A stretch of DNA of 64,000 nt from Paraburkholderia sp. HP33-1 (GCF_021390595.1 NZ_JAJEJR010000001.1:1302001-1366000), one strand, 5' to 3'; counted from the first letter of the stretch, positions 1-8,500 are shown. Notes: generated from the sequence alone by a model not told the origin. Made by a program: numbers and translations.

Positions 1-275
1 CGACCAGGGATACCGCACAGCAGAACCTCGAGTCGGCCTCCGCGCCGTCGATCAGGATCGACCCGTCTGCACTCGCGTCGAGCGCGCAGGCCAATCTGCA
101 GAACGCGGCGAGCGCGGCCAGCGCGCAGCTCGGCAAGGCCGCGTCGATTACGGGCCAGGGCCTCGAAACGGCGGGGCGCAAGCTGCAGGCGTGGTCGGCG
201 CAGAATGCGGGCACGTCGGCTTCATCGACCGTGTCGCCCGATTCCCCCGACGCGCAAAAGCAGATGGACAAATGA
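1..275 (+). CDS. C-terminal end of an Ala/Ser-rich hypothetical protein (5' end outside window)
   Basis: The reading frame that begins at base 3 stays open from the window edge to a TGA at 273-275, giving about 90 residues. The peptide is dominated by Ala, Ser, Gln and Asn (for example SSAQANLQNAASAASAQLG) and ends in QKQMDK. The composition suggests a low-complexity or coiled C-terminal tail. I do not recognise a domain, and the start and any signal peptide lie upstream of the window. Confidence 0.6.
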   Translation, partial: TRDTAQQNLESASAPSIRIDPSALASSAQANLQNAASAASAQLGKAASITGQGLETAGRKLQAWSAQNAGTSASSTVSPDSPDAQKQMDK

Positions 276-322
276 CCTGCGCGGGGTTCCGTTCGTGGTT
301 TGCGGATTGACGTCCCGAATAA

Positions 323-345
323 ATGTAATTACTATGGTTACACAT
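323..345. promoter_or_regulatory. Candidate Rrf2 operator upstream of the regulator's own gene
   Basis: The sequence is ATGTAA, nine bases, then TTACAC, an imperfect inverted repeat 24 bp before the GTG start of the Rrf2 gene. The half-sites and the 9-bp spacer match the perfect palindrome at 880-906 in front of the neighbouring reductase. The shared pattern is seen directly; binding by this Rrf2 protein is inferred. Confidence 0.6.
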
Positions 346-368
346 TGTCGTTGCGGGACGGATTCGCT

Positions 369-818
369 GTGAACACGAGTAGCCGGTTTGCCTTTGCCGT
401 GCATGTGCTCGCGCTGCTGTCATTACAGGGCGGCGTGCCGTTGTCGTCGGAGATGATTGCGGGCAGCGTGAATACGAATCCCGCGCTGATCCGCCGGCTT
501 CTGGCCATGCTCTCCGACGCCGGGCTCACCACGTCGCAGATGGGTGCCGGTGGAGGCGCATTGCTCGCGCGGCGGCCCGAGCAGATCACGCTCCTCGACA
601 TCTATCGCGCGGTGGAAGACGCGCAGTTGTTCGCGTTGCATCGCGAGGAGCCGAATCCCGCGTGCATGGTGGGGCGCAACATCCAGGGCGTGCTGCGCGG
701 AATCATCGACGAAGCGCAGCAGGCCATGGAAGCGACGCTTGTCGGGCGCACGCTCGCCGACGCGACGGCTGATGTCGTGCGCTCGGAGAAGCAGCGCGAG
801 CGCAAGCGCCGTGCTTGA
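369..818 (+). CDS. Rrf2-family transcriptional regulator
   Basis: This is a small winged-helix repressor of the Rrf2 family, about 149 residues from the chosen GTG. The N-terminus NTSSRFAFAVHVLALLSL is the usual Rrf2 helix 1, and a GGV-LSS-IA-SV-TNP-LIRRLL stretch forms the recognition region. A TTG at 300 would extend the frame, but it would place the operator-like repeat inside the gene, whereas GTG 369 follows a GGGACGGA ribosome site. Only one Cys is present (in PNPACMVGRNIQ), not the three that hold the cluster in IscR or NsrR, so a thiol switch is more likely than an Fe-S cluster. A terminator follows, and the next gene is an NAD(P)-binding reductase, an arrangement like ywnA-ywnB of Bacillus. 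The inducing signal is not known from the sequence. Confidence 0.9.
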   Translation: MNTSSRFAFAVHVLALLSLQGGVPLSSEMIAGSVNTNPALIRRLLAMLSDAGLTTSQMGAGGGALLARRPEQITLLDIYRAVEDAQLFALHREEPNPACMVGRNIQGVLRGIIDEAQQAMEATLVGRTLADATADVVRSEKQRERKRRA

Positions 819-850
819 GCGTTTCGTCGCGTGCGTACCAGATCAATGAA

Positions 851-874
851 CGGGGTGAGCGCCCCGCTTTTTTT
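851..874 (+). terminator. Intrinsic terminator after the Rrf2 gene
   Basis: CGGGG (851-855) pairs with CCCCG (862-866) and is followed by a run of seven T. It separates the Rrf2 gene from the reductase gene, which therefore needs its own promoter near 880-906. Confidence 0.7.
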
Positions 875-879
875 CCCGT

Positions 880-906
880 TATATGTAACTGTGATGATTA
901 CATATA
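880..906. promoter_or_regulatory. Perfect 9-9-9 palindrome, candidate Rrf2 operator
   Basis: TATATGTAA (880-888), nine spacer bases, then TTACATATA (898-906) form a perfect inverted repeat 24 bp before the reductase ATG. It resembles the element at 323-345. The A/T-rich repeat probably overlaps the reductase promoter. Confidence 0.7.
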
Positions 907-930
907 AGACAACCTGAGGAGTGTGTCGAA

Positions 931-1578
931 ATGAGCAAGCAACTGAAGATCGCTTTGTTTGGCGCGACCGGTATGGTCGGTTCGCGGATCGCAGCGGAAG
1001 CGGCGCGTCGCGGGCATCAGGTGACGGCGCTCGTGCGCGATCCGGCGCGCGTGCCGGCCGGCGTCGCGAATCTGCAGGCGTCGAAGGCCGATTTGCTCGA
1101 CGCCGCGAGTGTTGCCGAGGCGCTGCGCGGTCAGGATGTGGTCGCGAGCGCCTATGCACCGCCGCAAGGCGATCTCGCGACGCTGACGAAAGCCACGCGC
1201 GCGCTCGTCGAAGGTGCGCGTGCGGCGGGGCTGAAACGCGTGGTCGTGGTAGGCGGCGCGGGTTCACTCGAAGTCGCGCCGGGCAAGCAACTGGTCGATA
1301 CCGACGGTTTTCCGGACGCCTACAAGGGCATCGCGCTTGCACATCGCGACGCGTTCGACTACTACCGTGGCGTCGCCGATCTCGACTGGACGTTCTTCGC
1401 GCCGGCCGCGCTGATCGCGCCGGGCCAGCGCACCGGCAAGTTCCGCACGGGCGCGAACACGCTGATCGCGGACGCGGACGGCAATAGCCGCGTTTCGGCC
1501 GAAGACTACGCGATCGCGTTCGTCGACGAGCTGGAGCAGGGCCGCTTCATCCGCCAGATCGCGACGGTCGCGTACTGA
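931..1578 (+). CDS. NAD(P)-binding reductase (atypical short-chain dehydrogenase, YwnB-like)
   Basis: The 215-residue protein has a Rossmann nucleotide-binding motif, GATGMVGSRIA, at residues 11-21. The later RVVVVGGAGSL strand and the DLDWTFFAPA segment are typical of NAD(P)H-binding proteins of the SDR-a/NmrA type. No YxxxK catalytic pair is obvious, so its substrate, or whether it acts as a redox sensor, cannot be read from the sequence. It starts at ATG 931 after a GAGGAG ribosome site at about 915-920. A perfect palindrome lies just upstream, and the adjacent Rrf2 regulator probably controls it. The likely role is in a quinone, electrophile or other redox stress response; this is an inference from context. 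Confidence 0.85.
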   Translation: MSKQLKIALFGATGMVGSRIAAEAARRGHQVTALVRDPARVPAGVANLQASKADLLDAASVAEALRGQDVVASAYAPPQGDLATLTKATRALVEGARAAGLKRVVVVGGAGSLEVAPGKQLVDTDGFPDAYKGIALAHRDAFDYYRGVADLDWTFFAPAALIAPGQRTGKFRTGANTLIADADGNSRVSAEDYAIAFVDELEQGRFIRQIATVAY

Positions 1579-1696
1579 CGTCTGGCGTACCGGATTCGCC
1601 GGCCGCGCAAGCGTACTAACATTCGGTTACGCATGTTCGGGCGCGCCGGGCAAAACTGCGGCTACACTGGCGTCTCCCGTTTTCTTCCGGATTGCC

Positions 1697-4453
1697 ATGC
1701 AGTCATGCCCGTCGCGGCGCGAGTCCGGGGCTGCGCCGTCCGGCGGCGGACAGCAGCCGGCGAGTCGCACCGCCTTCCATCTCTCCTCCAGCCCCACCGC
1801 TCGCACCCCTTCCAGCGGCGACGCCCGCCCGCGCGCGAGCGCGAGCGGTTGGTTTGCGGCGCTGCTGTGCGCCGCGCTGATCCTGTGCATCGGCGCGCTG
1901 CCGCGCACCGCGCAAGCTGCGGGCCCCGCGGTCGGCGGCGGCACGCCGGTGATCCCGGCGTTGCAGAGCCTGATCAACAGCGCGACGGTGAACACGACGC
2001 CCGCGTCCGCGGCATCGGGTGCCTCGGCGGCCGAGGCGGCGTCGGCGCCGTCGCCAGCGAGCCAGGCGGAGCTCGCGCGCTCGCTCGACAGCGTGATCGC
2101 CACGCTCGAGAACGACCATCAGCGCACCGCGCTCGTCACCCAGTTGAAAAAGCTGCGCGACGTGTCGCAAAGCGCCGCGCAAACTGTCGGCCCAGCCGCG
2201 CCCGCGCAACCGAGCCCGGGCCTGCTCGGCGCGATCGCGTCGGGTATCGCGTCGTTCGAATCCGACGTGAATCAAGGCCGCACGCCGTTGCGCTACTGGA
2301 GCGGGCGCGTGACCGCGGCCGGCAACGAGCTATACACGATCGTCGCGGGCCACGGACGCGAGGGCCCCGGCAGGATCCTGTTGTCGATGGTGGCGATGCT
2401 GGCCGGCTGGGGCGCCTGCGCCGGCGCGCTGATCTATCTGCAGCACCGGCTGTACCGGCGCTTCGGGATCGAGCTGGTGCTGCGGCCCAACCCCACCACG
2501 CTCGAGCTGGTGATCTTCGCGCTGCGCCGCGTGGGTCCATGGATCATCGCGTTCATCGCGGCGCTGCTGTTCGTACGCGCGATGCCCGATGCGCTAGGCC
2601 GCACGCTCGGTCTCGTGGTCGCATATGCGATCGTCGCGGGCGCGGTATTTTCCGCGATCTGTCTGATCATGTTTTCGCTGTTCGGCTCGGGCCATCGGCG
2701 CGTCGCGGTGCGTCTGCTGATCGATCACGCGCGCCGCGTGCTGTTCGTGATCGGCGTGTGCGGCGCGCTCGGCGACGCGGCCGTCAATTACGACGTCGCG
2801 CATCAGCTCGGCACGAATCTCGCCGCGCTGATTTCGACCGGGGCCAACATGACGGCCGCCGTGCTCGCCGGCTATTTCGCGCTCGCGTTCCGCCGGCCGG
2901 TCGCGCACCTGATCCGCAACCGGCCGTACGAGCAGCGCAACGACCACAAGGCCGCGACCGATGCGTTCGACGTGCTCAGCTCGCTGTGGCACCTGCCGGT
3001 GCTGGTGCTCGCGGCCGCGTCGGTGGTCGCGACGCTAGGCGGCTCCGGCTCCAGTGAAGACGTGCTGCAGATCTCGGTCGTCACGGCGCTGCTGCTGGTG
3101 CTGGCGTTTTTCCTGTCGGCGATCGTGCTGCGCATGACGCGGCCGCGCAGCGCCCGCGCGCGGCGCCGCTCGCCGTACCTGACGCGGCTGCTGCGCTTTT
3201 GCGGCACGCTGCTGACGCTGTTCATCTGGCTGTTTTTCTTCGAATTCGCGGCGCGTCTGTGGGACGTGTCGCTGGCCGCTGTGATCGAGAAAAACGTCGC
3301 GGCGCGCGGCATCGCGCATGCGATGTCGGCGATCGTCGCGACCCTGTTCATCGCGTGGCTGCTGTGGATTCTGGTCGACACCGCGATCACCGAGTCGCTC
3401 AATCCGGGCGGCCCGCGCAACAAGGGGCGCAGCCCGAGCACGCGCGCGCGCACCATGCTGCCGCTGGTGCGCAACGTGTTGCTGGTCACGATCATGACGA
3501 TCGGCGGCATCGTCACCGCCGCCAACCTCGGCATCAACGTGACGCCTCTGCTCGCGGGCGCGGGCGTGATTGGTCTGGCGATCGGTTTCGGCGCGCAGTC
3601 GCTGGTGACGGACCTGATCACGGGCCTGTTCATCATCATCGAGGACACGATTTCGGTCGGCGACTGGATCGACGTCGATGGCGGGCACGCGGGCACGGTC
3701 GAGCACCTGTCGATCCGCACCGTGCGGCTGCGCGACGGGCAGGGCGCGATCCACGCGATTCCGTTCTCGCAGATCAAGATCGTGAAGAACCTGTCGCGCG
3801 ATTTCGCGTATGCGGTGTTCGAGGTGCGCATGTCGTTCTCGACCGATGTCGACGAGATCACGCAGCTGATCCGCGAAGTCGGCGCCGAGCTGATGGCCGA
3901 TTTCCGTTACCGGCGCGAGATGCTGGGGCCGATCGAGGTGTGGGGCCTCGACCGCTTCGATCCGAACTGGATGGTCGTCAAAGGGCAGATCAAGACGCGC
4001 CCGCTGCAGCAATGGAGTGTCGCGCGCGCTTTCAACCTGCGGCTCAAGCGCAAGATGGACGAGGCGGGGATCGAGATTCCGGTCGCGCAGATGCGGCTCT
4101 ACACGTCGTCGAAGGATAGTGAGGGCGAGCCATTGCGCGACGATGAGATGACCGGGTTCGGCGCGCACGACAAAGCTCAGGGCGCGGCACCCGAGCGGGG
4201 ACACGAAAAAGCCCATGAAAGGGCGCATGAAGCCGCGCGCGAGAGAGCCCGCGAGGTAGTACACGAGTATCCGCGCGAAGCCGGGTATGAAGCGCGTGGC
4301 GTTGGCCCGGCGGCGCGCGCATCGGCGCAGGTGCCGTTTGCGCCCGCGCGTGACGTGTCGCACGAACCGCGTCCGGCGCCGCCGGCCACCGGACAGAGCG
4401 AGCCGGTGGCACCGCAGATTCCGACGGCGGGTGACGGGGGCGGGAAGCGTTGA
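1697..4453 (+). CDS. Large MscS-family mechanosensitive ion channel
   Basis: This 918-residue inner-membrane protein has an apparent signal segment near residues 50-75 (ending RTAQA), then a periplasmic region and about ten hydrophobic segments. The conserved MscS pore and beta domain lies at about residues 600-690, with AGVIGLAIGFGAQSLVTDL as pore helix followed by EDTISVGDWIDVDGGHAGTV. It is much longer than E. coli MscS (286 residues) and resembles the multi-helix YbiO/YnaI type. The channel should open under membrane tension and relieve hypo-osmotic shock. The C-terminus carries an unusual charged tail (about residues 820-870, with repeated HE-AHERA-like units) followed by a Pro/Ala-rich end. 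The ATG at 1697 lacks a clear ribosome site, so the start is not certain. Confidence 0.9.
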   Translation: MQSCPSRRESGAAPSGGGQQPASRTAFHLSSSPTARTPSSGDARPRASASGWFAALLCAALILCIGALPRTAQAAGPAVGGGTPVIPALQSLINSATVNTTPASAASGASAAEAASAPSPASQAELARSLDSVIATLENDHQRTALVTQLKKLRDVSQSAAQTVGPAAPAQPSPGLLGAIASGIASFESDVNQGRTPLRYWSGRVTAAGNELYTIVAGHGREGPGRILLSMVAMLAGWGACAGALIYLQHRLYRRFGIELVLRPNPTTLELVIFALRRVGPWIIAFIAALLFVRAMPDALGRTLGLVVAYAIVAGAVFSAICLIMFSLFGSGHRRVAVRLLIDHARRVLFVIGVCGALGDAAVNYDVAHQLGTNLAALISTGANMTAAVLAGYFALAFRRPVAHLIRNRPYEQRNDHKAATDAFDVLSSLWHLPVLVLAAASVVATLGGSGSSEDVLQISVVTALLLVLAFFLSAIVLRMTRPRSARARRRSPYLTRLLRFCGTLLTLFIWLFFFEFAARLWDVSLAAVIEKNVAARGIAHAMSAIVATLFIAWLLWILVDTAITESLNPGGPRNKGRSPSTRARTMLPLVRNVLLVTIMTIGGIVTAANLGINVTPLLAGAGVIGLAIGFGAQSLVTDLITGLFIIIEDTISVGDWIDVDGGHAGTVEHLSIRTVRLRDGQGAIHAIPFSQIKIVKNLSRDFAYAVFEVRMSFSTDVDEITQLIREVGAELMADFRYRREMLGPIEVWGLDRFDPNWMVVKGQIKTRPLQQWSVARAFNLRLKRKMDEAGIEIPVAQMRLYTSSKDSEGEPLRDDEMTGFGAHDKAQGAAPERGHEKAHERAHEAARERAREVVHEYPREAGYEARGVGPAARASAQVPFAPARDVSHEPRPAPPATGQSEPVAPQIPTAGDGGGKR

Positions 4454-4516
4454 GTCGGGAGTGTGTTTGCGCGATGGCGTAGTCGCGCGATCACTTCACG
4501 ACGTGACATCGAACTG

Positions 4517-5185
4517 TCAAACCAGCTCCGCCGCGTCCGCCCCGCGCACGATGTCGTTCACATGCGTGCCGATCCGCGCGCCTTCGACACCATAGATATG
4601 CAACGACAGGGCCGGCGCATTGCTGCAGTTGCCGAGCCGATGAATCGCACCGCGGCCGCTGCGCACGAACGACACCGCGCCACGATTTCGTGCCTCTACG
4701 CGCAGGGCGCTCGCGCATTGCTGCGCGTCGTCCCATTCGAAAATCGTTTCGCTCAGCTTGCCGTCGACCACCGTGTAACCGCACCACGTGTGATGCGCGT
4801 GCACGGGGCTCGCCTGGCCCGGCTGCCAGACCAGCGCGGCAATCGCGTAACGGCCGCGTGGATCGGCGAACAGCAGATGGCGGCGATAGGTGTCGGCCGA
4901 ACCTTCGCGTTGCGCCGGCGCGAGCAGCGCCGGGTCGGCGGCCGCCTCGGCGAGCGCGAGCCGCATGGTGCGCGCGAAGAACGTCGAATGCGATGGTTCC
5001 GGGAATGTCGAGCAGGCTTCGAACATCGCGTCGAGCGTATCGCACAGGCGCTCGAGCGGCGTGCGTCCGATGTCGCCGGGTGTGTGCGTCGGCGACGCGG
5101 CGGCTTCAGGTCGAGCCGGGTCCGGGATCGACATCAGGTAGTCGGGAAGACGCTCGAAAGCGGTGGCGCGAAGCTCGTCGATCAT
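4517..5185 (-). CDS. Cysteine dioxygenase-family thiol dioxygenase (cupin)
   Basis: The 222-residue protein matches bacterial cysteine dioxygenases, non-haem iron cupins that add O2 to a thiol such as cysteine or 3-mercaptopropionate to give the sulfinate. The metal motif HAHHTWCGY supplies the first two His ligands, followed by VVDGKLSET. The third His is in AIHRLGN, and SLHIYG carries the conserved Tyr. A YRRHLL segment fits the carboxylate-binding Arg region. The sequence does not separate cysteine from mercaptopropionate as substrate. The gene is divergent from a DecR-like Lrp regulator, and DecR in E. coli responds to cysteine, which supports cysteine catabolism or detoxification. Confidence 0.87.
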   Translation of the reverse strand: MIDELRATAFERLPDYLMSIPDPARPEAAASPTHTPGDIGRTPLERLCDTLDAMFEACSTFPEPSHSTFFARTMRLALAEAAADPALLAPAQREGSADTYRRHLLFADPRGRYAIAALVWQPGQASPVHAHHTWCGYTVVDGKLSETIFEWDDAQQCASALRVEARNRGAVSFVRSGRGAIHRLGNCSNAPALSLHIYGVEGARIGTHVNDIVRGADAAELV

Positions 5186-5294
5186 GGTTTTGATGCAGCG
5201 TGTCCGCTGCTTGTCGGCTGATTTCGGTGTCGTTATTTATACCCGTTTGACCGGAGAAAGAGTTTCCATATAATTCCCTCGACCGTCAGAAAAG

Positions 5295-5309
5295 TAGAAT
5301 AAATTCCTA
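5295..5309. promoter_or_regulatory. Candidate Lrp-type operator between the dioxygenase and its regulator
   Basis: TAG, nine A/T-rich bases, then CTA gives a 15-mer that agrees with the E. coli Lrp consensus (YAGHAWATTWTDCTR) at 12 of 15 positions by my count. It ends 14 bp before the regulator ATG, a position suited to autoregulation. It could also act on the divergent dioxygenase gene. Confidence 0.45.
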
Positions 5310-5323
5310 TAGGGGGTGGTGGT

Positions 5324-5797
5324 ATGGGCATGGATATCATCGATCGGAAGCTGCTCGAACTGTTGCAGGCTGACGCTACGATGCCGATCGCCGAACTCGC
5401 GCAGCGCGTGAATCTGTCGCAAACGCCTTGCTGGAAGCGGCTGCAGCGCCTGAAGGAGGCGGGCGTGATTCGCGCGCAGGTGGCGCTGTGCGATGCGCGC
5501 AAGCTAGGCGTCGGGACGACGGTGTTCGTGGCGGTGCGCACCAATCAGCACACGGAGGCGTGGGCCAGCGCGTTCACGCAGGCGGTGCGCGATATTCCGG
5601 AAGTGGTCGAGGTCTACCGGATGAGCGGCGAGACCGACTATCTGCTGCGCGTGGTGGTCTCCGATATCGACGACTACGACCGCATCTACAAGCAGTTGAT
5701 CACGGCCGTGCCGCTATACGACGTGAGTTCGAGCTTTGCGATGGAGCAGATCAAGTATTCGACGGCATTGCCGGTGCGCTCTTCGGCGGTGACCTGA
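5324..5797 (+). CDS. Lrp/AsnC-family regulator, DecR-like
   Basis: The 157-residue protein has an N-terminal helix-turn-helix (residues 18-47, including TPCWKRLQRL) and a C-terminal RAM/AsnC ligand domain. Segments such as YRMSGETDYLLRV and SSFAMEQIKYSTALP closely resemble E. coli DecR (YbaO), which activates cysteine detoxification genes. Its divergent neighbour is a cysteine dioxygenase, so cysteine-responsive control of that gene is the natural hypothesis. The ATG at 5324 follows a GGGGGTGG stretch; a second ATG two codons later is also possible. An Lrp-like box lies just upstream. Confidence 0.9.
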   Translation: MGMDIIDRKLLELLQADATMPIAELAQRVNLSQTPCWKRLQRLKEAGVIRAQVALCDARKLGVGTTVFVAVRTNQHTEAWASAFTQAVRDIPEVVEVYRMSGETDYLLRVVVSDIDDYDRIYKQLITAVPLYDVSSSFAMEQIKYSTALPVRSSAVT

Positions 5798-5874
5798 TCG
5801 TCGCGGAGATTGGATGGGCGTAGAATGCCGCCTTTCCGACCCATCCGCGACCGCTTCGCGAACCGAGCCGCTTC

Positions 5875-6084
5875 ATGACCAGACCGCCGCGCAAGAAGAA
5901 CCCGACCTTTGGCATCGCCGTCTTTTTCGTGGTGGCGATCCTGCTGGTGATCGCCACGCTGTTCTACAACGCGATCCGTGAAAAGCACGAGTTCGACAGC
6001 CAGGACGCGCAGGCGCCTTCAGCGACCTCGGAAGCTGCCGTGGCGACCAATGCGATCAAGCCGGCGAGCGGCGCCGCGCAATAA
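5875..6084 (+). CDS. Small single-pass membrane protein, function unknown
   Basis: The 69-residue product has a basic N-terminus (TRPPRKKNP), one hydrophobic helix at about residues 12-31 (FGIAVFFVVAILLVIATLFY) and an Ala/Ser-rich C-terminal tail. By the positive-inside rule the N-terminus is cytoplasmic and the tail periplasmic. It lies 77 bp after the Lrp regulator and converges with the FUSC gene 19 bp away. I do not recognise a family. Confidence 0.65.
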   Translation: MTRPPRKKNPTFGIAVFFVVAILLVIATLFYNAIREKHEFDSQDAQAPSATSEAAVATNAIKPASGAAQ

Positions 6085-6103
6085 CGGCAGCGCGTTTCCT
6101 TCT

Positions 6104-8500
6104 TCACTCCTCCGGCAGCCGGATCATGCTCGCGTCCTTGCGAATCTGCGCGGACGCCGCGAGCATCTGCTTGCATTGATGCGCGAGTAGCTTCGTGTCG
6201 TGCACCGCATCGGCCGTATAGTCCGGCGAATTCTCCGTTTTGACGACCATCGCATCGAGTTCGCGATTCATCAGTTTGATCTGCTCGCTTTGCTCGGCGG
6301 GCAACGCGGTGCCGGCTTCGGCGGCGCTCAGGTTGTCGCGCACGAGGCTCAAAGCGCGCTGCAGCGGCTGTAGCGAAACGTCTTCCACCTGTTGCTGCTG
6401 TTGCGCGGAGGTGCGCAACAGCGGCGCGGCTGCGGTGATCTGCGACGCGAGCACGTGGCCGCGCACCAGCAGACCGTTCAACTCCGGCACGAACTTCTGA
6501 GCGGACTTCGGTTCGAGCATCATCCGCTGGAACGCCTGGCCAAGATTCGCGAACGCGACGTGGACATTCTTGCGCGCGAGCCGATAGCGGTAATCGCGGT
6601 CGAGAGCGGTCGCCGCCGCGGTGGTCCGCCCGGCGCCGAGCGTGCCGACGCCGCTACCCCCTTCAGCTTTGGCTCCAGCGACAGCGAGTGCCGGGCCGCC
6701 AAAGCCGATCGCCGGATCCGCCATCGCCGCCGCCGGCGCGCGCGCGCCCGCTTCGGTCACGGTCGCGACCACCGCCGCGGCCGGCTTGCCGCTCCACCAC
6801 CAGCTCGCCTCGAGGTACTGCCGCGTCGCGCTGATCATGTTGTTCACGAGCTTGCCCATCAAGCGGTACTCCCAGTACGGGAACAGGTGGCTCGCCGCGA
6901 TGGCGATCGCGCAGCCGACCACAGTGTCGATCGCGCGCTCGCCGATGATGCGCAGGCTGCCCGGCGCGAGCAGATGGAACAGCAGCAGCACATACGACGA
7001 CGTGAACACGACACTCGCCGCGTAGTTGAACAGCAGCAGGCTGTAGCTCATCACCATCGACGCGAACATCACGACCATCAGGATGTGCGGCTCCTTCACG
7101 AAGATGATCAGCGCGATGCTCGCCGCGCAGCCGATCAGCGTGCCGATGATCCGCTGCCCGTTGCGCTGCTTGGTCAGCGAGTAGCCTGGCTTCAGGATGA
7201 TCACGGTGGTCATCACGATCCAGTATGCGTTCGTGAGCGGCAACAGGCGGCCGAGCCAGAAGCCGACGGCGACCGCGATCGTCACGCGCAACGCGTGGCG
7301 AAAGCTCGGCGAGGCCATCGTCAGATTCGAGAAGATCTGCCCGAACGGCACGCGCCGGCTCGACACGAAGCGGGTCAGCGCCTGGTCAATGCGCAGTTCG
7401 GTTTCGGTCGGGCTCGGCTCGGTCGTGAGGCTTCGGCGCATCCTGTCGATTAGCCGCGTGGCGCTCCAGATGCGGCGAAAATTTGACGACACCGCCGAAT
7501 ACGCCTCCGGGTTCTGCGTCGGCAGTTCCTGCTTGCGCATCAGCTCGATTTCATACTCGATCGCGCGCAATTCCGCCTTCACGTTCACGCGTTTGCGCGG
7601 CGCCTGATTCTGCAGCACCGCGAGGCCGATCTCCTCGAGATCTTCGGCCGCCTTGCGGATCAGGTCGCGGTAGAACACCAGCAGATCGGAGCCGCCGAAC
7701 GTGCTGCGCACGAGCGTGTAATCGGTTTGCGCGCCGACGAACAACTCGTGCAGATCGACGGTATTGATGAACAGGTTGTACAGCATCGCGCGGTGTGGTT
7801 CGAGCTTGCCGCGCTTGAACTTGGGCAGATTGCGCAGCACGATGTCGCGGGCCGCGTCCTGGCGCTCGACCGCGGAGATCTGCTTGTCGACGAGATTGCG
7901 GTAGCACTCGTCGAGATCGTTGTCGAGATCGTAGAATGCGGCGCGCGCGAGCAGATAGTCGGCGCACGCGAACACGCTTTCGGCGAGTGCCTGCTGCTCG
8001 ATCCGATGCATCATCCAGCGGCTCACGAAGGTCGACCAGTACGTGTACCAGAGCCCGCCGAGCAGAATCCACGACGCGTTCACGAGTGCCTGCATCGGCG
8101 TGAAGTGCTCCTCGAGCGTCATGACCATCATGAACAGCGTCGCGAAGCTGATCTGCGGCCAGCGGTTGCCGTACACGACGATCAGCGACAGCACGAACGT
8201 GAGCGGCACGACCGTGCACCACAGCGCGATCGGATTGACGGTGGCGAGGCCAGTGGCGAGCGCGGACAGAAAGCCGATCACCGTGCAGGCCAGCATCTCG
8301 TTGTGCTTGTACTTGAGCGGGCCCGGCATGTCGACGACGCAGGCGCCGAGCGCGCCGGTCGCGATCGTGAAGCCGAGCTCACGATCGTGGAACACGATCA
8401 GGCACAGGATGGCCGGTAACGACACACCGACCGCGATGCGCAGGCCGCCATAGAAATACTGGCTATAAAGGAATTTTCTTATTTCGACCGAATAGCGCAT
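6104..8500 (-). CDS. FUSC-family inner membrane protein (YccS/aromatic acid exporter type)
   Basis: The 798-residue protein has two clusters of membrane helices separated by a long cytoplasmic region, the usual FUSC layout. The N-terminal set (about residues 20-165) includes GFTIATGALGACVVDMPGPLKYKHNE, shortened here to the core GACVVDMPGPLKYKHNE. The second set (about residues 395-520) includes SFRHALRVTIAVAVGFWLGR and TNAYWIVMTTVIILKPGYS. Relatives include YccS and the AaeB/FusC exporters of aromatic acids. No periplasmic adaptor gene is adjacent, so transport activity is uncertain. An Ala/Gly-rich insertion at about residues 575-630 interrupts the C-terminal cytoplasmic part. A weak AGG precedes the ATG. 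Confidence 0.85.
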   Translation of the reverse strand: MRYSVEIRKFLYSQYFYGGLRIAVGVSLPAILCLIVFHDRELGFTIATGALGACVVDMPGPLKYKHNEMLACTVIGFLSALATGLATVNPIALWCTVVPLTFVLSLIVVYGNRWPQISFATLFMMVMTLEEHFTPMQALVNASWILLGGLWYTYWSTFVSRWMMHRIEQQALAESVFACADYLLARAAFYDLDNDLDECYRNLVDKQISAVERQDAARDIVLRNLPKFKRGKLEPHRAMLYNLFINTVDLHELFVGAQTDYTLVRSTFGGSDLLVFYRDLIRKAAEDLEEIGLAVLQNQAPRKRVNVKAELRAIEYEIELMRKQELPTQNPEAYSAVSSNFRRIWSATRLIDRMRRSLTTEPSPTETELRIDQALTRFVSSRRVPFGQIFSNLTMASPSFRHALRVTIAVAVGFWLGRLLPLTNAYWIVMTTVIILKPGYSLTKQRNGQRIIGTLIGCAASIALIIFVKEPHILMVVMFASMVMSYSLLLFNYAASVVFTSSYVLLLFHLLAPGSLRIIGERAIDTVVGCAIAIAASHLFPYWEYRLMGKLVNNMISATRQYLEASWWWSGKPAAAVVATVTEAGARAPAAAMADPAIGFGGPALAVAGAKAEGGSGVGTLGAGRTTAAATALDRDYRYRLARKNVHVAFANLGQAFQRMMLEPKSAQKFVPELNGLLVRGHVLASQITAAAPLLRTSAQQQQQVEDVSLQPLQRALSLVRDNLSAAEAGTALPAEQSEQIKLMNRELDAMVVKTENSPDYTADAVHDTKLLAHQCKQMLAASAQIRKDASMIRLPEE

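Noticed and set aside
1633..3057. A 474-codon open frame overlapping the MscS gene
   Set aside because: Different frame of the same DNA, Arg/Ala-rich, no family resemblance; the MscS frame has pore motifs.
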